Assembly (NCBI GenBank): GCA_022829145.1
Contig: CM040748.1
Location: 6,176,501-6,240,500 of the forward strand
Length of the DNA stretch: 64,000 nucleotides
Direction of reading: 5' to 3'
Source of the DNA: Albula goreensis
Taxonomy: Eukaryota; Chordata; Actinopteri; Albuliformes; Albulidae
Under the pieces are notes generated by a model. That model made no database searches and was not told where the DNA came from. It was given only the letters and a program-made list of their open reading frames with translations. Both the position numbers and the translations under genes were made by a program. Of the stretch, positions 37,501 to 44,302 are shown in pieces. Each line of letters starts with the position of its first letter. The first letter of the stretch is position 1.

Positions 37501-39185
37501 CCCTATGATTCATCACACTTACTGTCAGTCACAGTCACTTTGAGTAATCTTTACATCCTTACAAATAGATTTCCATGTTAATGTGGAATTGGCAGTGTCT
37601 TCTGTAATCAGACATCTGAATAAGACAATTACTCCTCGCCATGTGAGCTGAGGAAAGACTAGGTTACCATCACATGCTGCTGGTGTTTTCAAGTTGTCAA
37701 ACTCAGGAACAGGGTGTCTGCTGGTTTTTGGTACATTTCGGCACTTAATTGATTAAGGTAAATCCCCGATCGGCTTAAGAGTCTACATACCTGAACTGGC
37801 TGCCGATTGAAAGGAAACAAACAAAACCCCATAGGCACTGCAGCCTACCAGGACTGGAGTTTGACACCCTCGGCCTGGTATGACATGGTGCCATCAGAAG
37901 GGTAGCACTTGCAGCGTGCCTCTGCGTGCAGTGTGGTCTTCCGTCCACTAGAGGTCACCGCAGTACTCATGTGAAAGTGGAGGCGGAGGTCAGGCTTACC
38001 CGTGATGGAGAGATATGCGCTGGCCTCCACGGTCTTCACGCTGCTGTCCAGCAGGGCGGCCTCGCACACGTACAGCCCCACGTCAGTGGAGGTGGGGTTA
38101 ACAATGGTCAGCCTCCGCCCGAAGGTGCCGACTCCACCCGACAGCCTCATGCCGCTTCGCTTCCAGGAAATGCTTAGCTTCTCCACCGGCCTGTTTTTTT
38201 TTTAAATTTGTTTTTAATGAGAGGGACCACATAAAAAAACATTTTTCAGTTCAAAGGGACTTTGGCGTCACCATACTGTACCCCTACGTGCTCTAAGCTG
38301 ACTGCGTTAGGGAGGGGTGCTTGTGTATTACAGTTGCCTTATTAGTTCGTATTCCTCCCACTGATACACATTGCACGCAGTCTGTTTCAGGCTCTGATCA
38401 TTGATCCTTCACCGTTTTCTGGTAAATGAACACAGGACTTCCAGGGAACAAGAGAACGAGATGCCACACACAGCACAGCTTTGTTGGAGTTACACAACAT
38501 GTTCACAGAGCAGCTCCATATGGGGTACCGATGACAGGTAAACAGTATGAGAGAGTAATGTAAGACCGCATGACTTCATAGCACATTCCATAACAATTGA
38601 TATGCAGAAAAATAAGAAATCAAACATCATTCAGGAGCACAGTTAATTCTGCACACTGTAAAGAACCTTTCACCCCATACCTGGTGAAAGGTGAAAGAAG
38701 AAGAAGTCTGTTTACTCAAGAATTTCTCAAAAGTACAAAAAATATTGTCCATAACATTTAGATTTTATTTCATTTTTCTTTTTTTTGGCCATTAGACAAT
38801 AGCAGTTAAAAAAAAAATCTATCTCAAAAGATACGGTTAAAACCATTATTTATAATTGCATTCTGTGCCTGCCTTGTTTGCTCAATTCTCTTTTTTCGAG
38901 GCCCCAGAGTCCCACCGGGGTATTTATATTATAAAGCCTAATTCATTCTCCCCAAATGGCTGCATGATGTTTGCGAGGGGAAAATGACTGAGCCAGTGGA
39001 GATGATGAGAGACGGCAGATCAGCCGGGGATGTGTGACATTAGCGGCCATGTCTGGAGGCTGCCAAACCTGACCTTGCGTTGGCAACACACTCCAACGTG
39101 GCCTCGTTGACCCCCGCCACCACCGTGGTGTTCCTTGGGGGGACCACAATCACAGGGGCCACTGGATCAGCGGGGGCATCCGAAT
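182..39185 (-). CDS. sdk1: sidekick cell adhesion molecule 1 (partial, 16 internal exons, Ig3 to FN3-4)
   Basis: Sidekick proteins are large single-pass membrane adhesion molecules of the immunoglobulin superfamily. They bind homophilically and direct layer-specific synapse formation in the retina. Seen here: sixteen exons (39074-39185, 38000-38190, 35398-35481, 31067-31261, 29083-29199, 28023-28190, 27270-27372, 26370-26543, 21891-22027, 17346-17493, 12047-12187, 10372-10553, 5584-5699, 3679-3874, 2316-2414, 182-373). All have AG/GT borders and compatible phases and join into one frame of 2355 nt. Numbering from the split first codon, the domains are Ig at about 1-102, 102-195, 195-290 and 290-382, then FN3 at 382-477, 477-585, 585-689 and 689-786. 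All eight Ig cysteines and the four Ig core tryptophans are present and there are no stops or frameshifts, so the gene looks functional. Signature phrases favour SDK1 over SDK2. Teleosts can carry sdk1a and sdk1b; the window does not tell which this is. Both ends of the gene are outside the window. Confidence 0.96.
374..2315 (-). other. sdk1: sdk1 intron between the two FN3-4 exons
   Basis: This is a 1.9-kb phase-1 intron. It holds poly(A) tracts at 662-678 and 2025-2040 and otherwise unique AT-rich sequence. I see no further exon, RNA gene or transposon. Confidence 0.85.
2316..2414 (-). CDS. sdk1: sdk1 exon: first half of FN3-4
   Basis: 99 nt, phase 1 to phase 1, so skipping it would keep frame. 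It encodes [20 protein letters not shown], then [33 protein letters not shown] is a Sidekick hallmark. Just upstream of the acceptor TTCCAG the transcript carries a long (TG)n-rich stretch (plus-strand 2421-2488) rather than a classic pyrimidine tract. Donor GTAAGG. Confidence 0.95.
2421..2488. repeat. (CA)n-rich microsatellite at a splice acceptor
   Basis: This is an interrupted CA/TG tract beginning 7 bases from the edge of the 2316-2414 exon. On the transcribed strand it reads TG-rich and occupies the place of the polypyrimidine tract and branch-point region. Confidence 0.9.
2489..3678 (-). other. sdk1: sdk1 intron, remainder, between FN3-3 and FN3-4
   Basis: AT-rich intron sequence. Short G-rich stretches at 3590-3672 adjoin the donor of exon 3679-3874. 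No other feature is visible. Confidence 0.8.
3679..3874 (-). CDS. sdk1: sdk1 exon: second half of FN3-3
   Basis: 196 nt, phase 0 in and phase 1 out. It starts [20 protein letters not shown], then [20 protein letters not shown], then [20 protein letters not shown], then [17 protein letters not shown] is near-invariant in Sidekicks. Where human SDK1 has FTAYFTSV this sequence has FTWYMTSV. Acceptor CTCTCGCAG, donor GTGAGT. Confidence 0.95.
3875..5583 (-). other. sdk1: sdk1 intron inside FN3-3
   Basis: This 1.7-kb intron is the only phase-0 intron in the window. It contains poly(A) near 4571-4587 and a short (TTTA)n near 5321-5340. Nothing else is recognisable. Confidence 0.8.
5584..5699 (-). 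CDS. sdk1: sdk1 exon: first half of FN3-3
   Basis: 116 nt, phase 1 in and phase 0 out. It encodes [20 protein letters not shown], then [19 protein letters not shown]. The conserved FN3 Trp is present, and [12 protein letters not shown] is a Sidekick block. NST is a potential glycosylation site. This is followed by the only phase-0 intron in the window. Donor GTAAGA, acceptor TTTCCAG. Confidence 0.95.
7947..7972. repeat. (TATG)n microsatellite
   Basis: About six tandem TATG units, directly visible in the sequence. Confidence 0.9.
10202..10223. repeat. (AAC)n microsatellite
   Basis: About seven tandem AAC units, directly visible in the sequence. Confidence 0.9.
10372..10553 (-). CDS. sdk1: sdk1 exon: second half of FN3-2
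   Basis: 182 nt, phase 2 in and phase 1 out. It encodes [20 protein letters not shown], then [20 protein letters not shown], then [36 protein letters not shown] is the best SDK1-versus-SDK2 discriminator in the window. The acceptor ends TGACTGTAG and is preceded by a (TG)n repeat, the reverse complement of 10576-10626. Donor GTGAGA. Confidence 0.96.
10576..10626. repeat. (CA)n microsatellite near the acceptor of the FN3-2 exon
   Basis: A CA tract with one TA interruption that starts 23 bases from the exon edge at 10553. On the sdk1 strand it is (TG)n upstream of the acceptor TGACTGTAG. Confidence 0.92.
11000..11760. promoter_or_regulatory. CpG-dense intragenic island (possible alternative promoter)
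   Basis: This lies inside the 10554-12046 intron. Between about 11160 and 11450 I count by eye roughly 27 CpG dinucleotides in 290 bases of GC-rich sequence, far more than the surrounding introns hold. A C-run at 11459-11469 and a G-run near 11508-11517 adjoin it, followed by (CT)n and CTG-rich sequence. On the sdk1 strand there is an open frame from 11583 to 11008 (191 codons) with a hydrophobic stretch [11 protein letters not shown] about 27 residues in. It matches no family I know. An island promoter or an unrelated GC-rich intron segment are both possible. Confidence 0.3.
12047..12187 (-). CDS. sdk1: sdk1 exon: first half of FN3-2
   Basis: 141 nt, phase 2 to phase 2. Translated in full: [20 protein letters not shown], then [20 protein letters not shown], then [24 protein letters not shown] is a Sidekick hallmark and holds the conserved FN3 Trp. 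Acceptor TCCTGATAG, which uses TAG, and donor GTAAGC. Confidence 0.96.
14827..14868 (+). other. G-quadruplex-prone tract
   Basis: Six runs of at least three G separated by one or two bases on the plus strand, the template strand for sdk1. This fits the G3+N1-7 quadruplex rule. Confidence 0.7.
16489..16515. repeat. (AG)n microsatellite
   Basis: About 13 tandem AG units, directly visible. Confidence 0.92.
17346..17493 (-). CDS. sdk1: sdk1 exon: second half of FN3-1
   Basis: 148 nt, phase 1 in and phase 2 out. It encodes [20 protein letters not shown], then [20 protein letters not shown], then [25 protein letters not shown] is the F-strand signature of FN3 domains and is almost identical among Sidekicks. 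Donor GTATGT, acceptor TAAATCCAG. Confidence 0.96.
17600..17815 (+). mobile_element. tRNA-derived SINE (fish, LINE-type tail)
   Basis: The head carries a box A-like AGTGGCAAGGTACA at about 17617 and, 34 bases on, a box B-like GGTGGTCCAAGCCC at 17651. The body has the fish SINE phrase CCCTTGAGCAAGGCCCTCAA (about 17698). The tail at 17766-17811, GTAAGTCGCTTTGGTTAAAA and then GCGTCAGCTAAATGA, is the LINE-derived 3' end shared by many teleost SINEs. It ends in an AATGCAATGC short repeat. It is inserted antisense to sdk1, in the 17494-21890 intron. Close agreement with the family pattern suggests moderate age. The subfamily cannot be named without a repeat library. Confidence 0.82.
17816..21890 (-). 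other. sdk1: sdk1 intron within FN3-1, remainder
   Basis: This intron contains a direct duplication of an 18-base unit near 18083-18119, poly(T) at 19242-19262, a small CpG-rich patch at 19818-19950, a C-rich tract at 20443-20488 (quadruplex-prone on the other strand) and poly(T) near 21852-21868 just before the exon at 21891. No gene other than sdk1 is supported. Confidence 0.75.
18083..18119. repeat. tandem duplication, 18-base unit, two copies
   Basis: The unit TGAAATCCACCACCTT appears twice in succession, separated by GGG, with no mismatch in the core. Confidence 0.85.
21891..22027 (-). CDS. sdk1: sdk1 exon: first half of FN3-1
   Basis: 137 nt, phase 2 in and phase 1 out. It begins [20 protein letters not shown], then [20 protein letters not shown], then VELSEN, which are the A-C strands of a fibronectin III fold with the conserved Trp. 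ELPHSP marks the junction from the Ig to the FN3 region in SDK1. Acceptor CTCCCCAG, donor GTGAGT. Confidence 0.95.
22028..23320 (-). other. sdk1: sdk1 intron between Ig6 and FN3-1, proximal part
   Basis: Poly(A) near 22261-22279 adjoins the acceptor region. The stretch 22920-23200 is unique AT-rich sequence with several TAATT and ATTAA cores and few simple repeats, a composition typical of conserved non-coding elements in developmental gene introns. This is a guess without alignment. Confidence 0.6.
23321..24081. repeat. CA-rich minisatellite / VNTR
   Basis: About 760 bases with almost no bases but A and C plus periodic G and T. The first half contains 11 copies of ACACTTGCACACG embedded in CACAACAACA...GCATACAC units of varying length. 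Blocks starting at 23510 and 23651 are identical over about 77 bases, showing a 141-base higher-order repeat. From about 23820 the array decays into irregular CACA/CATA repeats. All six frames are artificially open (Thr/His-rich on plus, Cys/Val-rich on minus), which is low-complexity sequence and not coding. Confidence 0.93.
25328..25391. repeat. (CACACC)n / (CACTCAC)n simple repeat
   Basis: An irregular C/A-only hexamer-like repeat ending in (CA)n, directly visible. Confidence 0.88.
25517..25545. repeat. (GT)n microsatellite
   Basis: About 14 uninterrupted GT units on the plus strand. Confidence 0.93.
26042..26067 (+). other. G-quadruplex-prone tract
   Basis: Runs of G interrupted by single T or A bases. 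It satisfies the quadruplex sequence rule on the plus strand. Confidence 0.65.
26370..26543 (-). CDS. sdk1: sdk1 exon: second half of Ig6
   Basis: 174 nt, phase 2 to phase 2. I translated it base by base: [17 protein letters not shown], then [19 protein letters not shown], then [20 protein letters not shown]. It carries the core Trp and the second Ig cysteine. [13 protein letters not shown] is a near-invariant Sidekick block. The last codon is split AT|C (Ile). Donor GTAAGT matches consensus. Confidence 0.96.
26544..27269 (-). other. sdk1: sdk1 intron within Ig6
   Basis: A 726-base phase-2 intron. Its only notable content is a CA microsatellite at 27163-27208. The rest is unique and AT-rich. 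Confidence 0.85.
27163..27208. repeat. (CA)n microsatellite
   Basis: An interrupted then pure CA tract, directly visible, 62 bases from the exon at 27270. Confidence 0.9.
27270..27372 (-). CDS. sdk1: sdk1 exon: first half of Ig6
   Basis: 103 nt, phase 1 in and phase 2 out. It encodes [20 protein letters not shown], then [15 protein letters not shown] with the first Ig cysteine. SDK1 has HPPED at this position where SDK2 has KPPQD, which supports the paralogue call. Acceptor CCCCGCAG, donor GTGGGA. Confidence 0.94.
27373..28022 (-). other. sdk1: sdk1 intron between Ig5 and Ig6
   Basis: At 650 bases this is the shortest intron. It has poly(A) near 27442-27456 and a short GA-rich stretch near 27948-27970. 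No other feature is seen. Confidence 0.85.
28023..28190 (-). CDS. sdk1: sdk1 exon: second half of Ig5
   Basis: 168 nt, phase 1 to phase 1. It encodes [20 protein letters not shown], then [20 protein letters not shown] with the second Ig cysteine, and ends [10 protein letters not shown]. The ILASGSV and PRFTLLESG blocks are hallmark Sidekick sequence. NYT and NAS are potential N-glycosylation sites. Donor GTAAGA, acceptor CCCAG. Confidence 0.96.
28191..29082 (-). other. sdk1: sdk1 intron within Ig5
   Basis: An 892-base phase-1 intron, AT-rich and unique. A G-run of eight near 28708 is the only oddity. Confidence 0.85.
29083..29199 (-). CDS. sdk1: sdk1 exon: first half of Ig5
   Basis: 117 nt, phase 1 to phase 1. 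It encodes [20 protein letters not shown], then [19 protein letters not shown] with the first Ig cysteine and the core Trp in the same exon. The phrase [12 protein letters not shown] is strongly conserved in SDK1. Acceptor CGTACGCAG, donor GTACCC, which is a less common donor, but frame and homology both require it. Confidence 0.94.
29200..31066 (-). other. sdk1: sdk1 intron between Ig4 and Ig5
   Basis: A 1.9-kb phase-1 intron of AT-rich, mostly unique sequence. I see no repeat family or extra exon. Confidence 0.85.
31067..31261 (-). CDS. sdk1: sdk1 exon: second half of Ig4
   Basis: 195 nt, phase 1 to phase 1. The translation begins [13 protein letters not shown], with the core Trp, continues [19 protein letters not shown], then [18 protein letters not shown] with the second Ig cysteine, and ends LVVT. 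Acceptor CTGCAG, donor GTGAGT. The last codon is split (A|GT Ser) with the next exon. Confidence 0.95.
31284..31411. repeat. diverged tandem duplication of about 65 bases
   Basis: Copy 1 (about 31284-31342) and copy 2 (about 31344-31411) share GAAAAAAAGG, a TTA-AATAATAGAA-type core, AAGAATCGA, then AAACTGTA and AGAT in the same order. Several substitutions and small indels separate them. The duplication sits 23 bases upstream of the Ig4 exon at 31067-31261, covering its likely branch-point region. Confidence 0.7.
31412..35397 (-). other. sdk1: sdk1 intron within Ig4, remainder
   Basis: The AT-rich intron contains a SINE fossil at 33840-34060 and poly(A) at 33611-33631. At 32290-32640 there is an unusually GC-balanced stretch with an open plus-strand frame that I cannot assign. 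Confidence 0.7.
33840..34060 (-). mobile_element. degraded tRNA-derived SINE
   Basis: Read on the minus strand, it has a box A-like TAGCATTGTGTAAC (about 34058-34045) and a box B-like GGTTTCAGATTCAATTTC (about 34014-33997). Then comes CTGAGCAATGTACTTAACCT (about 33969-33950), the fish SINE body phrase. The tail, AACTTAAGTCAATAGG to about 33840, resembles the LINE-derived end. It is much more diverged than the copy at 17.6 kb, so it is probably older. It is inserted in the same orientation as sdk1. Confidence 0.6.
35398..35481 (-). CDS. sdk1: sdk1 exon: first half of Ig4
   Basis: At 84 nt this is the smallest exon in the window, phase 1 to phase 1. It encodes [20 protein letters not shown] and then VDIPCQARG, with the first Ig cysteine. 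The EPPYFTAEP start is typical of vertebrate SDK1. The acceptor is CCCCCACAG and the donor GTGAGC. Skipping it alone would stay in frame but would remove the first disulfide cysteine of Ig4. Confidence 0.93.
35482..37999 (-). other. sdk1: sdk1 intron between Ig3 and Ig4
   Basis: A 2.5-kb phase-1 intron of AT-rich unique sequence. Poly(T) near 35877-35890 is the only simple repeat of note. Nothing else is recognised. Confidence 0.85.
38000..38190 (-). CDS. sdk1: sdk1 exon: second half of Ig3
   Basis: 191 nt, phase 2 in and phase 1 out. It starts [12 protein letters not shown], with the core Trp at about residue 47, and runs through [20 protein letters not shown], which holds the Asp-x-Gly-x-Tyr-x-Cys signature with its Cys at about residue 80. 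It ends in AYLSITG. The acceptor is an A/T-interrupted pyrimidine tract ending in CAG, and the donor is GTAAGC. The length and the position of the split codon (AG|G Arg) match the preceding exon exactly. Confidence 0.95.
38191..39073 (-). other. sdk1: sdk1 intron within Ig3
   Basis: An 883-base phase-2 intron of AT-rich unique sequence with no recognisable element. Confidence 0.85.
39074..39185 (-). CDS. sdk1: sdk1 exon: first half of Ig3
   Basis: This is the most 5' exon found (112 nt, entry phase 1, exit phase 2). It encodes the linker and N-terminal half of the third Ig domain: [18 protein letters not shown], then TLECVANAR with the first disulfide cysteine at about residue 33 of the window's protein. 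NTT is a possible N-glycosylation site. The donor reads AACGCAAG|GTCAGG. The acceptor follows a (CT)n tract, which is the reverse complement of the (GA)n at 39200-39232. The preceding exon, which should end Ig2, is not in the window. Confidence 0.93.
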
Positions 39186-39199
39186 CTGTCCACAGGAGG

Positions 39200-39232
39200 A
39201 AGAGAGAGAGAGAGGGAGAGAGAGAGAGAGAG
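39200..39232. repeat. (GA)n microsatellite forming an acceptor pyrimidine tract
   Basis: An interrupted GA repeat on plus. On the sdk1 strand it is (CT)n, 14 bases upstream of the acceptor of exon 39074-39185, and would itself act as the polypyrimidine tract. Confidence 0.9.
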
Positions 39233-41739
39233 GCCAGGGTCATTGGTCTCAAAAGGTTTGACCCACTCTGATAGCCATCCTCTATCTGCACACATCACAG
39301 ACAGACTCTAATGAATACCAGTCTGTGCTAACCATACATTACAGCACAGCACTTTACAAGCTGTGCATGACAGGGAACGGAATGATCGGTAGGGACCATT
39401 TCTCACTCGGAGATAATCCTACGTGAGACTTACAAGGAGTATTTCCCAGCGATCCTCTGTTTCTCCTCACACGTGTCTAGAGCGAATATCATAACACGCT
39501 TGTAAAACCGTTTAAGTAGTTATGGGTGAAACCTGTAAAACTCTATGAATCGTACTGCATGCAGTACAGTATGCAGCACTATGATACTCCCCCATTTTGA
39601 AATTAGATTCAGCAGCAGACCTTTTTCTATTAAAGCTGTAGCATGGTGCAATGGCGGCGCTTACAAGAGTGTAAGTGGGACTCAAGTCATGACATAAGAA
39701 AAGAATGTTCTATTTGCGATTTAAATTAAAATATGAGCTAGCTTCCCTGCACGAAACCCCAACCCCCCTCTCCCCCAATCTCTCCCCCCCGGGCGTGCGA
39801 GAGTGGCCAACTTCCCAAACATGAATTGTTAAAGCAGCGCCGTCCCACGCGCCACCGTGTTTGGAGTTTGGATCACCGTGTGCTCTTTAACCTCCCTCGT
39901 TAACCAAGGACCCCTTTAAACGTGTCGGCCTCTCCAGGGACCGAGGGAATCCATGAGAACAGCAGGCCCACTAAATAATTGATAGATTACTTGGCAGTGG
40001 CCCTGCGTCGGGAGAAGTCCTGGAGAAGTAAAATCTAAATGTTTACTCACGGATCAATGTAATTGTGCGGAGCCTCAGGTGAATTGTCGAAGAGCAGGGG
40101 CCTAGTTTCGTGTGTATTTGTGTGTCTGCATATACGTCTGTTTGACTTGAGGACAGTTTCTGCTCCAGCGCCTTTGTATGTAATTAACTTTTCACATTTT
40201 TTTGCTTCTTATGTTTTTTATGATTTTAAATAAAATTACCCTATCATACAAATACTCTCTTAAAATAAGACACCAAACTTAAAAGGGAAAAGCAATAGAG
40301 GACCTCAAGCTACACACCAAATCTATATTAAGAGAAAAATTGGAAAGCCACTATCAGAACCAGCTCCATTTGTGTTGTAGGAAATCAATGAAGAACTAAA
40401 ATATTGAGATCTCAGGAAAATTAATGCAGAAATTAAAATGAGGTGTTGAAGCGTGTGAATCTACTCTTTGATGTAGTCTTTGAAGAAATGCATAAATGTG
40501 ATACATGAATCAAACTCATGGGCTTTTCAGCTATTTTTTAAAACTTTCAAAACGCTGTAAAGATATTCACTTGTCATCAGGAATATACAGACATGGAACA
40601 AATAATCCAAAACAAAAGGCAAAAAAAGAGAAAACAAGCTCAAAACAAAGCCCAAGAGAACAAAAACAGCACCTGCTAACTCTCTGGATCAAAGTCAGTT
40701 TGGCCAATTGTGTATATTAGGTCTATGTTCGTGAGCATTGAAAGTTTTTGCATATGTTGGCTTTAAATAGGAAAGTAATGAATCCATTGACACATTAACA
40801 CTGGTAGCTGTTCCTTTCCAAGGAAGCAAGCATAGACAGCATCAATTTCAAATATTTTTTGGGGAGAGAAGCCAAATATACAGTAGGAAATGTTAAGAGA
40901 AAAAAAAACAAAACAGCTCAACATATGAGAACCTTTTTTGTTCCTGTAAACAAAAAAATATTGTTGTCTTACAAAAGCAAAGGGGGGATAACAAAGAAGC
41001 AGAGAAAGAAAACACACCATATGTCTTTCTGATGAACTCTTTCCCTTTCCTTCCATCTGAAGTGAATAAACTCAATCCTCCAGCTATTTGCATGTAAAGC
41101 GTTGTGACAGAATTCATTTGGTATGCAGTTTCTGGGGCCTCTAGGAGCACATTTCAAGTCTGCATTAGTGAAACGGTCTGAAAATCAAATAATAGGTGGC
41201 AAAAATATAAGTACCACAAAGGCATGGACAGACTCTGTTGCACAACGATCTTGACTCCACAAGTCCTTGATGAACAGTGCCGTATCCTGTTGCATGTGGG
41301 AAATTTTAAACAGCAGTGCGATGGGAGGTGGTGAGCAGGCAGAGGAAATATCTCAGCTGACCGATAATTGGATCATGGCAAAAAAAAATTGTGGTGAAAC
41401 TCTTGTCAGAAGTGATAAGCCGTGCTTAAAAAAAAAAAAACAAAAAAGGACTTATGACTGAATCACACAAATAAAATGTCCTGACCTCAAACATGCCAGT
41501 AGTGGTGACTGTATACCAAAATCCTAAATAAACCCGGAAACAATGCCAGGGTCTAACAGGATTGGACAAGCTTTAGAGTAGGAGCTGCAAGCAATCCCAT
41601 CTGACAGATTAAAAAAAAAAAACATGTACCTATAGGAATTCTCTGAGAGATTACAGCTTGTCAAGACATTAAATTTGTCCATCAGAGTCGTTGTCTTGTG
41701 TTTTAAGCCTTCCACGAAATCCCTGCGCAGTTCTGAGCA

Positions 41740-41870
41740 TGTTAAAGGAGCGCAGTGCAAACAGCTTTGCTGCAGGAGCGCAGGGGCCCCGGCTGCGGCG
41801 CAGCCAGCCCCGGCGACGAGGCGGCGTGCTCCGTCCGCGCGGCGCTCTGCGTTATTAATAGAATTATCGC
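41740..41870. promoter_or_regulatory. short CpG-dense island in the large intron
   Basis: About 130 bases with a very high density of CpG, including GGCGCAGCCAGCCCCGGCGA, inside otherwise AT-rich intron 2.6 kb upstream of the Ig3 exon. It could be an alternative promoter, an enhancer or a chance GC-rich patch. No clear TATA element, initiator or first exon with a good donor is visible. Confidence 0.25.
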
Positions 41871-42044
41871 CTGTGCAGTCAGGACTTGACACCGCGCTCA
41901 GAAATACCATGCTGAGAGATGAAATAAGGGACGGAAAAGGCCCCCACACGTGGCAGCGTCTGAGGTGCATCAGAGGTGTGAAGAATAATTAGAAATCTTC
42001 ACATTGTGGGGGGAAAACAGCTCCCTCAGGCCTGTGTGAGAGGT

Positions 42045-42068
42045 TCTCTCTCTCTCTCTCTCTCTCTT
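42045..42068. repeat. (CT)n microsatellite
   Basis: About 12 tandem CT units, directly visible. Confidence 0.92.
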
Positions 42069-42751
42069 AAGTGGCAGCTTGAAGTTTTCTGCCTGAATTC
42101 GATAGCTGGGACGGAAAAAGAAGCCCCCCCCCCCCCGCCAACCCTTTCTCTCACACTCTCTCGTTCTCTCTCTCCCTCTCTTTCTCCGGTGCTTTAAGGA
42201 GAGTGAGGAGAAACCAATAATTTGATCCTATCCACCAGGGATCTGCTCAGCTCGGCTCATTAGTTTTCTGTGTTGACAGGCAATGTCATGTTGCATCCTT
42301 TAGCCCCTCCAGTTTCATCTTCCTCCCCAGAATGTCAAAAAAACCCGGAATGAGATTCAGAATGCATTACCAAAAAAAAAAAAAAACACAACATATTTCT
42401 CCCCCTCGCCCTCCCATCCCTTTTATTCTGAGAGGGGGAGAGAGAGAAAGAGAGAGAGACGTGATCATATTTATATATTTATTTTAGTTTCCGACAACCA
42501 ATTGCCGGCTTCTAGGGCTTGCATGATTTTCCCTTCACCAGCCGAGCTTTGCCTGAATGTGATACGCGCGTTAATTGAACTGAACACAGCCCCTGTGTGC
42601 CGAACGCAGCAGCGGCCGCGCCCCGCTCGTGTTTGTGGTGGTGAGTCGCGGTCCTGCACCTCTATTACTGAACCGATCCCAGGGGCCTGTCCTTATCGTG
42701 TTTTCTAAAAGGATTCCAACAGGTTTGGGTCCAGGGGACACTTTTGTTGTA

Positions 42752-42754
<3 letters not shown>

Positions 42755-42783
<29 letters not shown>

Positions 42784-42812
42784 GTGGGGGTGGGGGAGTG
42801 GGAAGGGGGGGA
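42755..42812. repeat. (GT)n microsatellite with adjoining G-rich tract
   Basis: About 14 GT units, then several G-runs split by T or A (quadruplex-prone on plus). Confidence 0.88.
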
Positions 42813-44238
42813 GTGAAAAAATCAAAACAAAATCAAAACAAACCAAGCCACACATGTTGCTACCGGCAACCCTGCAGTCCTTAATCTGCCTGTGTGTTAC
42901 TGAGGCTGACCAAAAATGGAGACCTTGAGTTTCTACACCTGCATGTTCTTCTGCCAATGGTTAGGGATTAGTCAAGCATTAATAATTTTACTAATTTTCC
43001 AAACGCTACAGGTGAAATATGGCAAAGGCATGCTGTGTACCTACAGTGCTTATCTGCTCCTCACTACAGCAGTTAGAAACATGGATGCTTTCCACAATCG
43101 CACTCGTGGACTGAAGCGGAAGTGAACGGGGTTGATAGCATGCACAGAGGTCAGCTCTGTTACAAAAAGCCAAGTTCAACGACTGAACTTTTTCGTGAAC
43201 CAGCAGAGGGTGCTGAAAGAGAGAGCTGATGTTCTTGCATTGCTCTGGCCTCATATTGCAGTTCACTTGAGATAGCTCATTATTGAGGCCTGACAGGTTT
43301 CCTGCAAAAGGGAGGAGAGAGCTCAAAGGAAATGTTTTGGGACTGAAAGCCCTTGGTATTCTCGAAATGGCTTACCAAGAGGTCCTCGGTTCTTCTTGCT
43401 TACTGTCCGGCAGCAGGGAGAAAAGAGAAGAAAAAGAAAAAAAAAGCAAACTCTATGACTTTTTATCAAAAGACGGAACACATTTAATCACATATGTAGT
43501 CTATACAATACATATATATTATAACTTAGTTCCCATAAGACTGAATGAATGAATTGGGTGGGGGCTTCATTCTAAGAGTTAACAGCTTGAAGATAAATTT
43601 AATGTATACATTTAAAATAGATTTAAAAAATTAACAGGTAGTTACTTTCAGTGGACAATGTGGCATCACTGTATTTATTCAAGGGCAAAGGTGCCCCTGC
43701 TTATCATAACATGTTTAATACTTAAAAAAAAAAACAGCAAATCAATTCACCCAAGTGAGCATACAAACAAGGGCTCCGAATCTATAGCCAGCTGTTTAAC
43801 ATTCTCAGTCACGAAAGTGCCGCTTGAAACATATTGGAAATTGAACCGGAAGGAATTAGACAATTTGCAGCAATGCTTATCTGCAAATTTGGTTCCTTTA
43901 CCCGAATCTGTGCCGCGGCCTTAATCTAGACAGTGTCACTCCACATCAGTTCAGCCGTATAGTGTGGACAGATGATACAACATGCAGGGCTGGGCCCCAA
44001 AAAAAAAAAGACGGTGCCCGATGAATTAAGAGCGTTTGACGAGCAGCAGAGGGGACTGCCACATCGCTGCCAAAACAAGAGTCACTAAAGTCATAAAACA
44101 TTCAGCTCTACAGGACCATGGAACTTCCAAAGCACCAGGAAGAGCTTCCATTTGCAGGATTATTATGATGTGAAGTAGAGCAGATGTAGCACGGTAGATC
44201 TAACACACACCGCTCCGAAGAGCGTGCTCGAAATCACA

Positions 44239-44241
<3 letters not shown>

Positions 44242-44300
<59 letters not shown>
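44242..44300. repeat. (CA)n microsatellite, long pure tract
   Basis: About 29 CA units with hardly any interruption, the longest pure CA tract in the window. Confidence 0.95.

Positions 44301-44302
<2 letters not shown>

Larger units (their letters stand above)
39233..44241 (-). other. sdk1: large sdk1 intron, proximal part (upstream of the Ig3 exon)
   Basis: I found no Ig1 or Ig2 coding exon here on the minus strand, searching for the core Trp contexts, YYVQAVN-like and GFYRC-like codon patterns. Contents: a CpG-dense patch at 41740-41870, (CT)n at 42045-42068, a C-run near 42126-42137, poly(A) near 42373-42386 and (GT)n at 42755-42782 followed by a G-rich tract to 42812. Confidence 0.65.

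Noticed and set aside
182-39185. Assignment as sdk2 rather than sdk1
   Set aside because: SDK2 has LPVGYQF, KPPQDQ and EPPQFVREP at diagnostic sites. This gene has LPGEYQQ, HPPEDQ and EPPYFTAEP, as in SDK1.
41524-41970. Minus-strand frame across the CpG cluster as an alternative sdk1 first exon
   Set aside because: I could not find a good donor in frame or a convincing signal peptide. It is kept only as a regulatory candidate.
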